Assembly (NCBI GenBank): GCA_023053575.1
Contig: JAKZAP010000016.1
Location: forward strand, 18,432,030-18,496,029
Direction: 5' to 3'
Length of the DNA stretch: 64,000 nucleotides
Source: Branchinecta lynchi
Lineage: Eukaryota > Arthropoda > Branchiopoda > Anostraca > Branchinectidae
The position numbers were made by a program, and so were the translations under genes. Below, piece after piece: positions 33,746 through 44,720 of the stretch; positions within the stretch are counted from its first letter, which is position 1, and each line of letters begins with the position of its first letter. Below the pieces are notes generated by a model, which worked only from the letters and a program-made list of their open reading frames with translations, was not told where the DNA came from and did no database searches.

Positions 33746-35041
33746 TGAAACAATTACTCTACTTCAGTATGTATTTGAAAAATACTTTAAATTTGACCAG
33801 AAAAGAGTAGCCATATTAAATCTTGATTGTAACAAACCTGGAATTGGGTCCCAAAATTGAGGCTTAGTAAAATGGCAACAGTATTGTCAAGGTAAAAGTC
33901 CCTTGTATGAATTCTGTCTACCTATATCTTGACAATCACAACTAAAGAAGGACTCAGCCGGAGGGGGGGGGAGTATGCAGTAGAGAAACTTCCCCCAGGC
34001 CACCCAGATTTTGAGTGTTATCCCGTATGCACTGTCAGAAGTATGATAATGGTTAAAAATAGGTCGCACAACCTCGTTATTAAATGTTACCAGAGGTGAG
34101 CTGAAAACCTGTTCTGACCGTTTTGTCTTCGTCGGCAAGCCGGCGCGAAAAACAAGGCACCAAATCGTCTTAAAATTTTCTTCTTCTCTTTCTGATTGTT
34201 CCAATGATACCACACTTCTACAGTGTGCTACCCAGTCAAGACAAACAGCAACAGGTCCGACGACTAGTGTGCGCTGTAGAGAAAAAGGCAACACAAAAAT
34301 CCGGGAAATTTCCAGAAAATCGGCAACGTTTCTCTTCTTGTCTTTGCTTGAATTTACACATGTACAGCGGAAATTCCTCCCATACCTAAAGAAAATTATG
34401 GACGGACGGGTCGGAATTTTTCCACGGCTTTTTGATCAGTTTATGAAGTAAGACAAAAATGCTATGAAAAACTTATCACAAGACAAAATTTTACTTGGCA
34501 AAGGATCTATGGCGGCCATTTGGAAGAAGGCCTTTGAAATCTAGGGAGCTTTTCTAGGTCGAACCGCCCATCAGCAAGGTTGCAACTAAAAGTTTAAAAA
34601 GTCCATCAGAATCGACAATTCATTCTTTCCTTTAACCTGCGTTCATCTTTTCAATTTTCCTCCAATTTAATAACCTTTTCGATACTTATTACTCATTCCA
34701 GTGCATTATGGCTAGTTTTCTGCAAGTTATACACGTTTTGTGTTACTCGAGCGCACACGAACTAACGAATCATTAACAACTCAAATATAACTAACACTGT
34801 CACACAAATTAAAAAAATCTTACATATCGTTTTCAGCTCCCTATTATTTCCTATTCACAATTTCCTTTCGTTATTACTGTTCGTCTTTTTTATTTTTTAT
34901 TTGTCATCTGTTATATATTGTTAATGTTACAGATTTATTTCTCATAAGATCAGAGTCTGAACTGTCAGCGCAGAAGCCTTCTATTTTTCCTTCATTTCTC
35001 GTCATAATGGTCGAATGGAAGCCGCATTGTTATTTCTTTAT
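33746..35041. other. intron, nothing recognised
   Basis: No exon or repeat supported; a G-run lies near 33963-33972. Confidence 0.4.
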
Positions 35042-35110
35042 GAATATTCCTTCAGCCGGAGCTGACTGCAAATCATGTTTGATGGTGGAAAACGGATACG
35101 TCAGCTGAAT

Positions 35111-35167
35111 TTTATTGGAGCTATATTTCGGCCCTTCTTGGCAAGGGTCCTCTTCAGGCTCAAAACC
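35111..35167 (-). ncRNA. hammerhead ribozyme-like motif, minus arm
   Basis: On the minus strand: TTTTGAGC, CTGAAGA, stem II with GG/CC closing pairs and CCCTT/AAGGG, GAAA, TATA, GCTCC. GAGC pairs with GCTC. Identical in the core to the plus-strand copy 55 bp away. Confidence 0.65.
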
Positions 35168-35220
35168 GCTCAAGTCGGAAAAGGTGTTTCCCACAAGTTC
35201 GGTTTTTCCAACTTGAGACG

Positions 35221-35279
35221 TTTTGAGCCTGAAGAGGACCCTTGCCAAGAAGGGCCGAAATATAGCTCCAATAGAATTC
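35221..35279 (+). ncRNA. hammerhead ribozyme-like motif, plus arm, sense in Ubx intron
   Basis: TTTTGAGC (35221-35228), CTGAAGA (35229-35235), stem II hairpin with loop GCCAAG, GAAA (35257-35260), TATA, then GCTCC from 35265. All invariant hammerhead positions are present; stem III would be only two pairs (AU/AU) and predicted cleavage follows A35264. In the transcribed orientation of Ubx. Confidence 0.65.
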
Positions 35280-35332
35280 AGCTGACGTATCTGTTTTCCA
35301 CCATCAAACATATTTCATTAATATTTACGAAA

Positions 35333-35440
35333 TCACCCAAAACTGATAAGTCAGCTAGGATTTTCTTCAGTGATGTTTCGGCCCTTCTTGACAAAGGTCC
35401 TCGTCAGGCCCCAGCTGTTAATTGCAGGTTTGTTTTATAT
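35333..35440 (-). mobile_element. hammerhead-type element fragment
   Basis: On the minus strand CTGACGA, a weaker stem II, GAAACATC and ACTG. Stem I pairing is poor and the other arm is missing, leaving 'gctgttaattgcaggtttg' at the break. Confidence 0.55.
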
Positions 35441-35445
35441 TATTC

Positions 35446-35930
35446 CCAGTCAAGTTGGCGTGAGGAGCATTTAATACCATGCCTTGATGCCAAATTAACG
35501 ATTTCAAATCATTATTTGAAATGTAACCATATTTTAGGGCGGGTTTGGATGCGAAAATTTTAGAGGCACTAGTTTGTTTAAGAGGGAACTACCCTATGTG
35601 TGGTGAAATTGATGAGAATCTGTTACATTTATGTGTGAATGTGGTGAGTTGGGGGGATTAAGGGAGGAAATATTTGGGAGGAGTGCTTTAGGGGAGGAAG
35701 GGTTAGTAGATCTGACTGGAAATCAGTAGTAATGAGAAATTTGGTGGTGTTCGTCCGGTTGGCAGCGAAGCATCGGGAGGATCTAATGTAAGGGTTATTA
35801 AGCTATATCTAGGGTTTTCACTTTTTTTGTTCTTGTTGTTTTGTTTTTATTGTACGTGATTTTTGTGTGGTAGTTGCTATGGCCAGTTGGCTTTTTGCAA
35901 TAAATATCATATCATCATATCATTTACGGA
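35446..35930 (+). pseudogene. LINE C-terminal relic
   Basis: The + strand reads YPMCGEIDENLLHLC, a decayed version of the CCHC-type knuckle, followed by a broken frame, then 'ctatggccagttggcttttt' and an (ATCAT)n tail at 35900-35921. Within the Ubx intron, same strand. Confidence 0.5.
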
Positions 35931-36959
35931 CCCCCGGCTGCTATTATAAGATTGTTCCATCCCCACACCCCCGGACGTTGCCGAGCAAATATGTACCCCC
36001 GTCCGAACGTTTCCCATGCCATGGATGAACGCTACATAAATCGTAGCGCACGTCAAGGGGTTCAGTTGGGGAAACGGCCGAGTTTCTGTGCTGTGTGGGA
36101 TCCTGATTATCCAGTCTGAAAGATTTATTGCCCACGGGACTGAAACGTTTGAGGTCTTTATTCTTGTTCGTCTAATGGCATTTTAATGAGAAACAACTTT
36201 CAATGCGACTAATCGCATAAATAGTATGTAGTATCACTTAGTGGCAAAACGTATACCATGATTTTTTGTTTGATTCAGGATTCAGAAATTGATGACCATG
36301 ATGAAATCTTAATTGCACGCTCGGTACGAACAGGGAAATAGTTATTTACAAGTAAAGGAAAGGAAAAATGACAGTGAGTTTTCAATAATGAGACGAAGAT
36401 AAACAAAATTGATTACACGGAAATAGTACAGACAAAGTTTTATCTATTTATTTTTATAACCCGCTGAAAAGACAAAATAGCGGAGTACAAACAATGAAAA
36501 AGAACACAAAACATTAAAAAATACTAAAGTTCACTATAGAAGAAGGAAGCGGTGATTTCCGTGGAAGCTGACATGAGACGTCGTGGAGAATTTCTTACTT
36601 GGCCGAATGAAAGAAAAAAAATAATTCAATTTCAACAAGATAAAATAAAGAAGAAAAAACAAAACACAATTTTAACTAAATTTGTATGACGCTCTAGATG
36701 CGCAAAGGCACATAGTGCAGTAAAAAAAAAAAAAAAAAAAAAACTAGCTTTTGCCAACGAGGCGAAAATGCAAGATAAATAAAAAGAGGAAGCTATTACA
36801 ATCTGGCTTGAAAAGTCTTCTACCGAGATTGCAATCGGAAAAGTAGTCGGTAGCACAAACCGGTATTCAAATTCCTTTGTACCATATTTCACTGAGAAGA
36901 TTAACAAAAAAACAAGTTAATTCTAAGTGATTTATTTTCTTTTATGTAATAATTGTATA
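35931..36959. other. intron spacer, LINE tail fragments and poly-A
   Basis: A poly-A run of about 23 lies at 36721-36743. A minus-strand LINE tail ('ataacccgctgaaaagac') lies near 36450-36500. Nothing else recognised. Confidence 0.4.
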
Positions 36960-37430
36960 TGTTCAAGTATTTTACTCAGTTATTCAAGTATTTAAATGTA
37001 ATGGTCGACGTATTTAGTGCCATGTCGGCGCTACGAGTTGAATCAATAAACATATCTAACTATCTATCTATCTAGTCAAGGGCAGAAACGGGCTGGGTGA
37101 AGGATAGACGATAACTTCGCAAAAGGTCAATGGGCAAAAAGTCCCTGGAGGACCGGGGAAGGGAGGAACCTGTTCAGTCAGTTCCCCCTCTTTTTCCTTC
37201 GTCGGTCCTAATGAGATACTCAATCCGATAGCACTTAAGAGTTCATCAACCAATAATCCTCATTATCAAAAATCATGGAGAACAGGGTCCAACCAGCGCA
37301 CGACGTTATCCGCTGCTTCCTGGCGAAGATTGAAAATTGAAGTTTTTCTGTGTGCTTTATTTATTTTTCTTTCATTTACTCCGCTTTTTCGAAATGGCGT
37401 ATGTAAATAAATTATTTACTTACTTATAAA
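36960..37430. repeat. three adjoining LINE 3' ends
   Basis: A plus-strand tail ending (CTAT)n at 37056-37073 ('ggcgctacgagttgaatcaa') abuts at 37075 a minus-strand relic of the 25.2-kb family ('agtcaagggcagaaacg'). At 37288-37430 comes a copy of the 17.7-kb 3' end with (ACTT)n. Retroelement ends have accumulated here. Confidence 0.5.
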
Positions 37431-37478
37431 TCTTTCGTCGAATATGCAGCGTTAGAAGAAAACTATAATAGTCGGAGA

Positions 37479-37654
37479 CAAGGCCGTATCCAGGGGGGCG
37501 GGTAGGGGGTTGCCCCCCCTCCGAAACATACAAAAATAATCATTTTTATAGGCTTTTCCCTCTGATATATGTCTTTTGGGTACTTTTTTGTCCGACCCGC
37601 AGCCAACCCCCCCCCCCCCCCCCCCTCCGAAATAAATTCCTGGATACGGGCCTG
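37479..37654 (-). mobile_element. poly-G hAT-like MITE, copy in Ubx intron
   Basis: A 176-bp copy, ends CAAGGCCGTATCC and GGATACGGGCCTG, flanked by the exact 8-bp repeat GTCGGAGA (37471-37478 and 37655-37662). C-run at 37607-37625. Confidence 0.88.
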
Positions 37655-37785
37655 GTCGGAGATAAACGGCAGCACAACCAAATCTTCGCAACTACTTAAA
37701 ACACTCATGATACCAGTTTTGATGATACAGCAAATATTGGCTTTCCCCTTTCTTCACCCAGGTTTTTTTCCAATGTAGTGGCTAC

Positions 37786-38018
37786 GAGGGGCTGCCCACT
37801 CTCGATTTAAGAGTACAGCGAGTGCCGGGTGCAGCGGTGCCCAGTCGGTACTGGCGACTGACACCAGTGAGTGCCGGTTATCATGTGTTAGAACATTAAA
37901 ATCAGCATGTTTAAAAGCGGTAATCAGATAATTTATGGCCGGCAACGTTGGTTTCGATCGGTACCGGGAAAGGGTGTACATCAGGTGCCAGGCAGTGCTT
38001 AGCCTCTCGATTGACTCA
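37786..38018. mobile_element. fold-back element, GAGGGGNTNCCCA family
   Basis: Starts GAGGGGCTGCCCACTCTCG and ends 'gtgcttagcctctcg'. Interior 'gttagaacattaaaatcagcatgtttaaaag' corresponds to the 10.4-kb element, with 'ataatttatggcc' and GGTACCGGGAAAGGGTGTAC. Confidence 0.6.
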
Positions 38019-38223
38019 GACTAATCAATTCATTCATTTGTCCGTCCGTCCGACCGTCCTCGCAAAAATGACCAAGGAAAACTAGTTGACCAGTAAGCTA
38101 CACAGATGGCTCCCAGGAGCTAAGATGAGTTTCTTCGAGCAACTGTGGCACCGGTTTTGAAAATTTGCACATGCTAATTTGACATTCTGGCTTGTCGGCA
38201 CAGTTTATTTAACGTGTAGGCTA

Positions 38224-38389
38224 CAGCCGTATCGCGCTGAAACATACAAAAATAATGATTTGTATAGGCTTTTCCCTCTGACCTATGTGTTTGGTGTACT
38301 CTTTTGTCCGACAAGCAGGCAAAAAAAAAAAACGAAAGGCCCCCCCCCCCCCCCCCCCCCCCTCCCCGAAATAAATGGATACGGGCCTG
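38224..38389 (-). mobile_element. poly-G hAT-like MITE, copy in Ubx intron
   Basis: A 166-bp copy with a C-run of 23 at 38340-38362, flanked by the exact 8-bp repeat GTAGGCTA (38216-38223 and 38390-38397). The left G-run has been lost. Confidence 0.88.
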
Positions 38390-38397
38390 GTAGGCTA

Positions 38398-38835
38398 TAT
38401 AACCCAAATGTGACCATTGCTATTTTTACATATGATGTGTTCACGAACTAGAAGAAAAGAAAATACTACAACTGATCTGTGGTATTTTGCTATTTTTTTA
38501 ATTTGCCGATAAACTTGAATTTCCCGCTGAATTCTAGCAACAAAATCGAAATCATACAAACAACAAGCTAAATGCGATATAGGCTACGAGTATAATCTTA
38601 AGAACTGACAGTTTGGGGATTGAGAGTAAACGAAGAGACTAAAAGCATAACTCCTAGCATGGAATTTTTCAGCTGGTAGACTTTCATTAGCATGCTGCTT
38701 GAGTAGATAGTCATGTTTGCGATAATTATGTTTTCTAATTATATATGGCCGTGTTAATCGTGAACATGGCTGATGCTTACTTTAGATGATGTAGAAGTAT
38801 GGTTTTCAAAATGTGTTGTTAATAATGGGAAATGT
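38398..38835. other. intron, nothing recognised
   Basis: AT-rich spacer. Confidence 0.4.
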
Positions 38836-38843
38836 CTGCACAA

Positions 38844-38991
38844 CAAGGCCGTATCCAGGGGAGGGGCTTAGGGGGTTCGCCCCCCCCCCCCTCCGAAACC
38901 CACAAAAGTAAACGTTTTTGGTGTGTACTTTTTGGTCCGACCCGCGCCCCCATCCCCCCCCCCCCGAAATAACTTCCTGAGTACGGGCCTG
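38844..38991 (-). mobile_element. poly-G hAT-like MITE, copy in Ubx intron
   Basis: A 148-bp copy with ends CAAGGCCGTATCC and GTACGGGCCTG. Flanked by CTGCACAA (38836-38843) and CTCCACAA (38992-38999), a 7-of-8 match. Part of the central core is deleted. Confidence 0.82.
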
Positions 38992-38999
38992 CTCCACAA

Positions 39000-39520
39000 G
39001 TTTTTTCTTCCTTCAGCGTCGAAATAGAAAGTTCTTTCTCCGTTGGCGTTTCATAATCTTCCTTTGTCTATTTTCCTGACTGTCTCATACTTGTCCCATT
39101 CGCAATGATAGCACTAATGGCAGTGTTATTCTGCCTCAGACCATTCTTTGCTCGACCTCACGCATTAGTCAAGTTGTTGAGGATGCTGCGAGTCCAACGG
39201 AGCAATATAGGAACCACAGTTCTTGGCACGAATATACTCTCAGAGACCATTTGCGACAAGCCTAATTGGCTCAATTCCCGATGTTCTGATTAAGACATAC
39301 GCCCATTATTTCCACCGTACAAGGGTGTGATGAGTAAGAATGTCAACAAGATTATTCGTTGAAGGAGCCGTCGTGTCAATGCAACCTACTTCAGTAAATG
39401 CATTCCTTAATTCTTAAAGCTCAAGTCGTACTAGAAATGACCTTTTCACTATGAAATGGATCAGAAAAACGTTTTCTGAAAATACTATTACTTTCCACCT
39501 GAATTTAGCGATTTTCTGGT
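39000..39520. other. intron, nothing recognised
   Basis: A 62-codon frame at 39105-39293 has no family signature. Confidence 0.4.
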
Positions 39521-39640
39521 TTTTGATATTGCAAAACGGGTACTTCAGTTGAATTTTATTAGAGCTATATTTCGGCCCATCTTGGCAAGTGTCTTCATCA
39601 GGCTTGAAGCCGCTCAAGTTGGAAAAACGTGTGGAAATGG
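39521..39640 (-). mobile_element. hammerhead-type element fragment, subfamily A
   Basis: Left end 'gatattgcaaaacgggtac' and one arm. On the minus strand CTGATGA and GAAATATA are intact, but stem II has several mismatches including its closing pair. The opposite arm is missing. Confidence 0.6.
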
Positions 39641-40402
39641 GTGCTTTAAATGACTTCCAGGAGGTCCTAGTACGAATAATGCAATGCGTTATTTCAAATA
39701 AGGCAACACAAAACTCAATATTTTACCACCATAAGAAAGTTTCCGCGACCATTCAAGACCCTACACAAATATTTTCGTGGTTAGGCTAAGATCCTCAAAA
39801 CTGCTCACAACTCTGTAAAAAAAACTTCCAAGAGAGGTCGATAGGCGAATTGCGTATTTAATCGTACGAAAAAAAGCTGGAAAACAAAACAAAAAAATCT
39901 GTCGCAGGTGCTTTAAAGCGTTAGTAGTTTGATGATTCCAGTAGGTCGTCATCTAGATAATATAATACACAGGCTATTGCATTTTATTTTTTATTTCGCA
40001 ACATGCCCTTCATCCAGTATTTTCCCAGTAGTTTTTAGACACCGGAATTCCGTGGAATATTCAAAATCGTGAAAAATATCTTTCTTCGTGGTCATCCTCA
40101 GATGTGCTGCCAAATCCACCATAAGACTTACAGGGGGCCATTACATGAATTATACATTTAATCGTATGAAAAGATAAGGAGCATTAGTCCCAAGATCGCT
40201 GAGACTGTCAACATGGTTTATGGCGGGAAGCGCAACAGACAAACGGGAAGACTGGAAATCTGAGCGCACGCGTCCCCCTTTGTACCCAAACAGATGTCTG
40301 TAAATCATCTAGGGAGGAACAAAGGGCCGGTGATTTATATCCACGAAATGAAATGGCGATTGAAAATAGAAAAGGAAATAATTATTCGACTGATATCCAG
40401 GG
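39641..40402. other. intron, nothing recognised
   Basis: No supported feature. Confidence 0.4.
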
Positions 40403-40410
40403 CTCATGTG

Positions 40411-40607
40411 CAGGCTCATATCCAGGTATTTATTTCGGGGAGGGGGTGCCTTTCGGGGGGGGGGGGGGGGGGGTTGCCTTCTGGTCGGACAAAAAAGTAC
40501 AAAAAAGACATAGATCAGAGGGAAAAGCCTATAAAAGTGATTATTTTTTATGTTTCGGGGAGGGGGGGGGGTAGGGAGCTAACCCCACCCCCCTGGATAC
40601 GGCCTTG
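40411..40607 (+). mobile_element. poly-G hAT-like MITE, copy in Ubx intron
   Basis: A 197-bp copy, ends CAGGCTCATATCC and GGATACGGCCTTG, G-runs at 40437-40446 and 40456-40473, flanked by the exact 8-bp repeat CTCATGTG (40403-40410 and 40608-40615). Confidence 0.88.
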
Positions 40608-40615
40608 CTCATGTG

Positions 40616-42138
40616 GCTTGTTTAAACTCTGGGGACATTTTATTAACCCTTTTTTCTATCGCACTGAGCACTGATGATTACCCTCGCCAAGAACCCCACT
40701 TGGGAGCTCAAGAGAGCAGTGACGGAGCGCATATTTCTTTCCTGTTTCTGAACCCTTTGGTTACCCTGCATCAGTGGTCACCAACAAAATTGATAAGAAT
40801 CCTAGGTTAAGGACCGTTCAAGCTTACGTTTATGGCGCAGAATTCCTGAATTGTACTTGCTATCCGCGAATATCTGTGGTAAAAACTTTCATCCTGCCAG
40901 GCTTGCTCCAGTAAAAGTTAATAGGAACGGGTTCTATTTTGTGTATTAAAAGTTATACGTGACCTGTCGCAGCGTGCGTTTCCAACACGTGACTGTCAAT
41001 GAAGAAAGAGAGAAACGGATAAGGAGATATTTGTGATACAATTGAAACTGAATGAGCTCTTTGAATGGAAAGCCAGTCATACTAAAGTGTACAGCTAATT
41101 GCGTTTTGACAACTACAAGCTTTTACCTTATCTGAAATAGTTACTGCAATCCTGGTAGGCTCAAAACTAAATCGAGAAATCTGCATTGGTTCAACAGACA
41201 CAGCAACATATATTATGCTGGATTTGCACAAACACGGTATAAGTCATCAAAGGTCAGGTTCTCTTAGGATTCATTATCTAGCTCCAGGCTCCGTGTGGTT
41301 AGTCTGCACATACGTTGGCGTACAACTTGATTTTCAAGTTGGACGGAGGAGGAGGATAAGGCTTACAAGGCGAAGTATTTTTATTCATGTTACAACATAA
41401 GCGTGAACGGTCCTTTAGGGAACCATTTTTACATCCCTTCTAATGCGACGAAAGGGGAGAGCCCTGTCAGATCTGGGGTCTAGCCCAAAGACCCGAAGAA
41501 AAGGCTCGTTGCCAGTGTGTAGTTCTTCGTGAGGGCCCTCGATTACCCATGATTTAAAGGACTAGTCGTACCTTAATTCACTATACCCCTGATTATTCCA
41601 CCCATTCTTATTTCTGAGATTTTGCATTTCACACGGTTGATCATATACCCACTTTCTGCACTACGCTATATTGACGCTCAACTTGTAAGCGATAATTGTT
41701 TCAAAGACCCTCTTTGGCCAGAATCCAGATTTTACCGCGTTTGACAGTAGAGCCAAGTGGCCTGGACAGAGGGTAAAAAAAGACAACACCCGTGTGTAAG
41801 GGGTTGAAAGCATGGCTTGGTTACAAAGTAGTCAACTATTTAGAAATATTGGAATAGAAACAGTATTTTGTGAGAGCTGTCCTTTAACAGAGCAATATTT
41901 TCCCCACTGTCCTTGGGGCCACTTTTTGAGAAAAAAATTGACCCAACAAAACGAAGTATTTGATAATATCATCGTTTGATGACTGATGATACAAAATTGT
42001 CTATGATACTCAGTTTTCTATCTGTCCGAAGTTGGGCGCTCACAGCACCATGTAAGTTCTCTTGGCGCTACCAAGGAGAAAAATACAAAATATAACAACG
42101 ACAAGAAAGGAATAAACTAATTTAGTCCATTCAGATCT
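40616..42138. other. intron, nothing recognised
   Basis: About 1.5 kb with no exon-like or repeat signature I can support. Confidence 0.4.
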
Positions 42139-42146
42139 GTTCCAAG

Positions 42147-42315
42147 CAGGCCCGTATCGAGGAATTTTTTTTTTTGGGGGGGAGGTGCCTGCATGTTGGG
42201 CAAAAAAGTACAAAAAAGCCATAGATCAGAGGAAAAAGACTACAAAAATGATTATTTTTGCATGTTTCGCGAGGGGGGTCAACCCCCTACCCCCCCCCCC
42301 CGGATACGGTCCTTG
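42147..42315 (+). mobile_element. poly-G hAT-like MITE, copy in Ubx intron
   Basis: A 169-bp copy flanked by the exact 8-bp repeat GTTCCAAG (42139-42146 and 42316-42323). The first G-run is interrupted by a T-run (42168-42175). Confidence 0.88.
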
Positions 42316-42323
42316 GTTCCAAG

Positions 42324-42808
42324 GATTACCTTTTCCTACTACACTCATCCTCTGCGTTGCCAGTTGCGCTCTCATCAGTCCCATCTTACCGGAAGAAGTC
42401 CAAATAACGTCTGTTGTTTACCGATTGTCAATAAATTTGCTCAAATGCTGCTATCTTCTCCCCAAAATCAACACGTTTGAGCAACTACATATATTCAACT
42501 TCCGGCTACCTTTTTTTTCAGATTGGATGTGGTGTAACTCTTTGCCGCAAAACCGAGATTAAATTTTAATCAGCTTTGCTTTATCCTTCTTGGTTAAGGT
42601 TTAGCACACTTGGTGTTTCCACAAAAAATTAACCGATTAAGAGGTTGACGGGTGCGTTTGGCAGTCTGACAAGATTTCATATACAAGATTCTGGTTTTGG
42701 AACGTAAGGGAATAGTACTGTAGCAGGCTGGATAAAAGAATGAAAAGTACAGACCTATTCAGTAGTTCATTAATTTTATTCTTAACTGTTAAGAAAATCA
42801 AAGACGGG
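42324..42808. other. intron, nothing recognised
   Basis: No supported feature. Confidence 0.4.
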
Positions 42809-42969
42809 CAGGGTCGTATCCCGGGGGAGGGTTAGGGGGTTGACCCCCTTCCCCCCGAAACAAGCAAAAATAATAATTTTCATAGGATTTCCCCTCGTAT
42901 CTATGTCTTTTTTGTCCGACCCGCAGCCACCCCCCCCACCCCCCAAATAAACTCCTGGATACGGGCCTG
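42809..42969 (-). mobile_element. poly-G hAT-like MITE, copy in Ubx intron
   Basis: Ends CAGGGTCGTATCC and GGATACGGGCCTG. Flanks do not match as an 8-bp repeat, so one side may be rearranged. It lies 16 bp from the next copy, in the opposite orientation. Confidence 0.78.
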
Positions 42970-42985
42970 CGCGCAAGGGTCCTGA

Positions 42986-43095
42986 CAGGTCCGTATCCAG
43001 GAATATGTTTCGGGCGGGGGGCTACCCGTGGCCCGTGGGTTGGACCTAATCCATACCAAACAGTAAAAGAACATAGATCAGAGGTTAAAACATTA
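42986..43095 (+). mobile_element. poly-G hAT-like MITE, 3'-truncated copy
   Basis: Starts CAGGTCCGTATCCAGGAA, keeps a short G-run and the 'agtaaaagaacatagatcag' core, then the similarity ends. Confidence 0.7.
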
Positions 43096-43262
43096 GGTTT
43101 GTTGTGTTGTGGTAGGCTAAAGTATAATAGTATTCCAAACGCTTAGTTTCACAATAAGAGCAGATAGCCAAGCAAACTCTCAAACCTATGTTTCTAGATC
43201 ATTGTGGATCCGGCTTTCCGAAATTTCATCCACAACAATTTATCTCCCAAAGACCTTGGCAA

Positions 43263-43274
43263 CTGATTAATCAG
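43263..43274. promoter_or_regulatory. palindromic Hox/Exd-like site
   Basis: CTGATTAATCAG contains TGATTAAT on both strands, which fits the TGATNNAT pattern of Hox-Exd composite sites. A site this short is expected by chance in AT-rich DNA of this length. Confidence 0.15.
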
Positions 43275-43899
43275 CTTCTAAGAAAAAAAATGATCTTCAC
43301 TGGCGTCCGACCGCAAAAACGAAATACTTAAATGCCTAGTTGGTTATAAACTAACCGCAAAGACAGGTTGCCATGCTGGTAAAATGTTTCGTGCCGAGAA
43401 GAATCGGAAAAAGTGTTATTTTCTTGACAAAAGTCCTGCTCAGTTTTGTTCAGTTTAGCCTGTTGTGCTTCGCTTGCCGTCGATCCTACTGCAAACAGCA
43501 TGCTCTGATAAGAGAGAAAATAATGTTATTTAATATTTAATAATTAATAATTTAATATTTACCACAAAGAACCGAGCGAAGAAGATCCTGTGAACATCGT
43601 AACCGAGACTGTCCAGACAACTGCCTTGACAGCAAGACCAAAGGTATCAATGGTATCCCAGAAATTTAATATTTGATCCAGACAATTGGATCTCGTAGAT
43701 GTTCGGTCTTCTACAGATTTCTTAAACATTTTTACTATTAAAATTTAGGAACAGATTAAGGCCAATGGTAATCGTCTGAAAAGACCAAGTTCAGATATGG
43801 ATTCAGCATGTGTATTTTTCCTATAGCCTACGTCGTATCTACTTTGACGAAATTAATCAGAACTTTCTTCGGTACTTCTGCCAAATATCCGCTTTCGAC

Positions 43900-44055
43900 T
43901 GGATTCCGGACAAACTACTTGTCAGGCAAAATCTTAAGCTCAAAAACGAGGCCAAAAAGGGCCGAAATATCGCTGTCAAACATCGTAGCTGACTTTCCAT
44001 CTTTATCCATTGTTTTAATAATTTTTTCAGTCAGCTTGAGCTCAAGAAGTATCTA
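43900..44055 (+). mobile_element. decayed hammerhead-type element
   Basis: 'aaaaagggccgaaatatcgctg', 'catcgtagctgac' and the tail 'cagtcagcttgagctcaag' identify it as subfamily B. CTGANGA and half of stem II are gone. Confidence 0.5.
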
Positions 44056-44103
44056 GGTACCATACATAGTGCCCAGGTCCACTGCGACAATTGACCTTAT
44101 TAC

Positions 44104-44373
44104 TGTTCAGCACTCCAAGTGGACTAGTTTCTGTTAGTCCCCATTGCCTCATAACCATCACTCCTGTAGACATAGTAAAAAGTCGAATCCATAGGGTAGC
44201 GGGTCACTTTCACTTTCTGCTGCTGAAACATATGCAAAACCCCCATTACCTGGGACAGATGACAGGTTTTCCACTCACTAGCCTGTGGATCTATTCTACC
44301 ATGTCTGATCCAACTGCTGACGGTGGGGCAAAGGGGGATTAACAGAAACTAGTCCGCTTGGAAGCGCTGAACA
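44104..44373. mobile_element. CTAGTTTCTG inverted-repeat element, unoccupied reference copy
   Basis: Left end 'gttcagcactccaagtgg', 'actagtttctgtta'; right end 'taacagaaactagtccgc', 'ttggaagcgctgaac'. About 270 bp. Contains 'tagacatagtaaaa' at 44167-44180, the intact form of the site interrupted in the 52.6-kb copy. Confidence 0.7.
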
Positions 44374-44720
44374 GGAATATGGCCAATTGGTTTAGGGGGA
44401 GAAGGTGCTGGAAACCGGTTGGGCACCGTTGTCGCCAATTGGGCACTCAGTCTACAGTTCTTTTGAAGTGAGTACCCCTTTGTTTGGTTTGAGACAAAAT
44501 CCAAGGGTTTAAAAACCGTTGCAAAGAAATAAACAGGTCCAGCTGGAAAGGGATTCTGGCGCCGGGATAATTTATGGCCTGCCAAAATTGAGAAAGAGGC
44601 CATTATAATCATCGAAGCCATAATTTGTGCGACACACACTCGCTGTTGGCAACCACGAGAAGTCAGAAAATTCTTTTTTTTTTGTAAAATATAATACCGT
44701 AAAATAATATAAAGTCTATG
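44374..44720. other. intron, nothing recognised
   Basis: Short similarity to the 'ataatttatggcctgcc' block of the fold-back family at 44570-44585. Confidence 0.35.

Larger units (their letters stand above)
35042..35318. mobile_element. fold-back hammerhead-type element, subfamily A, both strands
   Basis: An almost complete palindrome of two full arms. The left arm runs from 'gaatattccttcagcc' and 'catgtttgatggtggaaaac'; the right arm ends 'gttttccaccatcaaaca'. Each arm carries the full core, so the motif occurs once per strand. The arms are about 95% alike by eye, so the duplication is recent or homogenised. Confidence 0.85.

Noticed and set aside
35030..35563. Peptides with 'EEDPCQEGPKYSSN' occurring at several loci
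   Set aside because: Translation of the hammerhead-type repeat arms in either strand, not a conserved protein.
36632..36907. 91-codon minus frame with poly-Phe
   Set aside because: Comes from a poly-A tract; no family.
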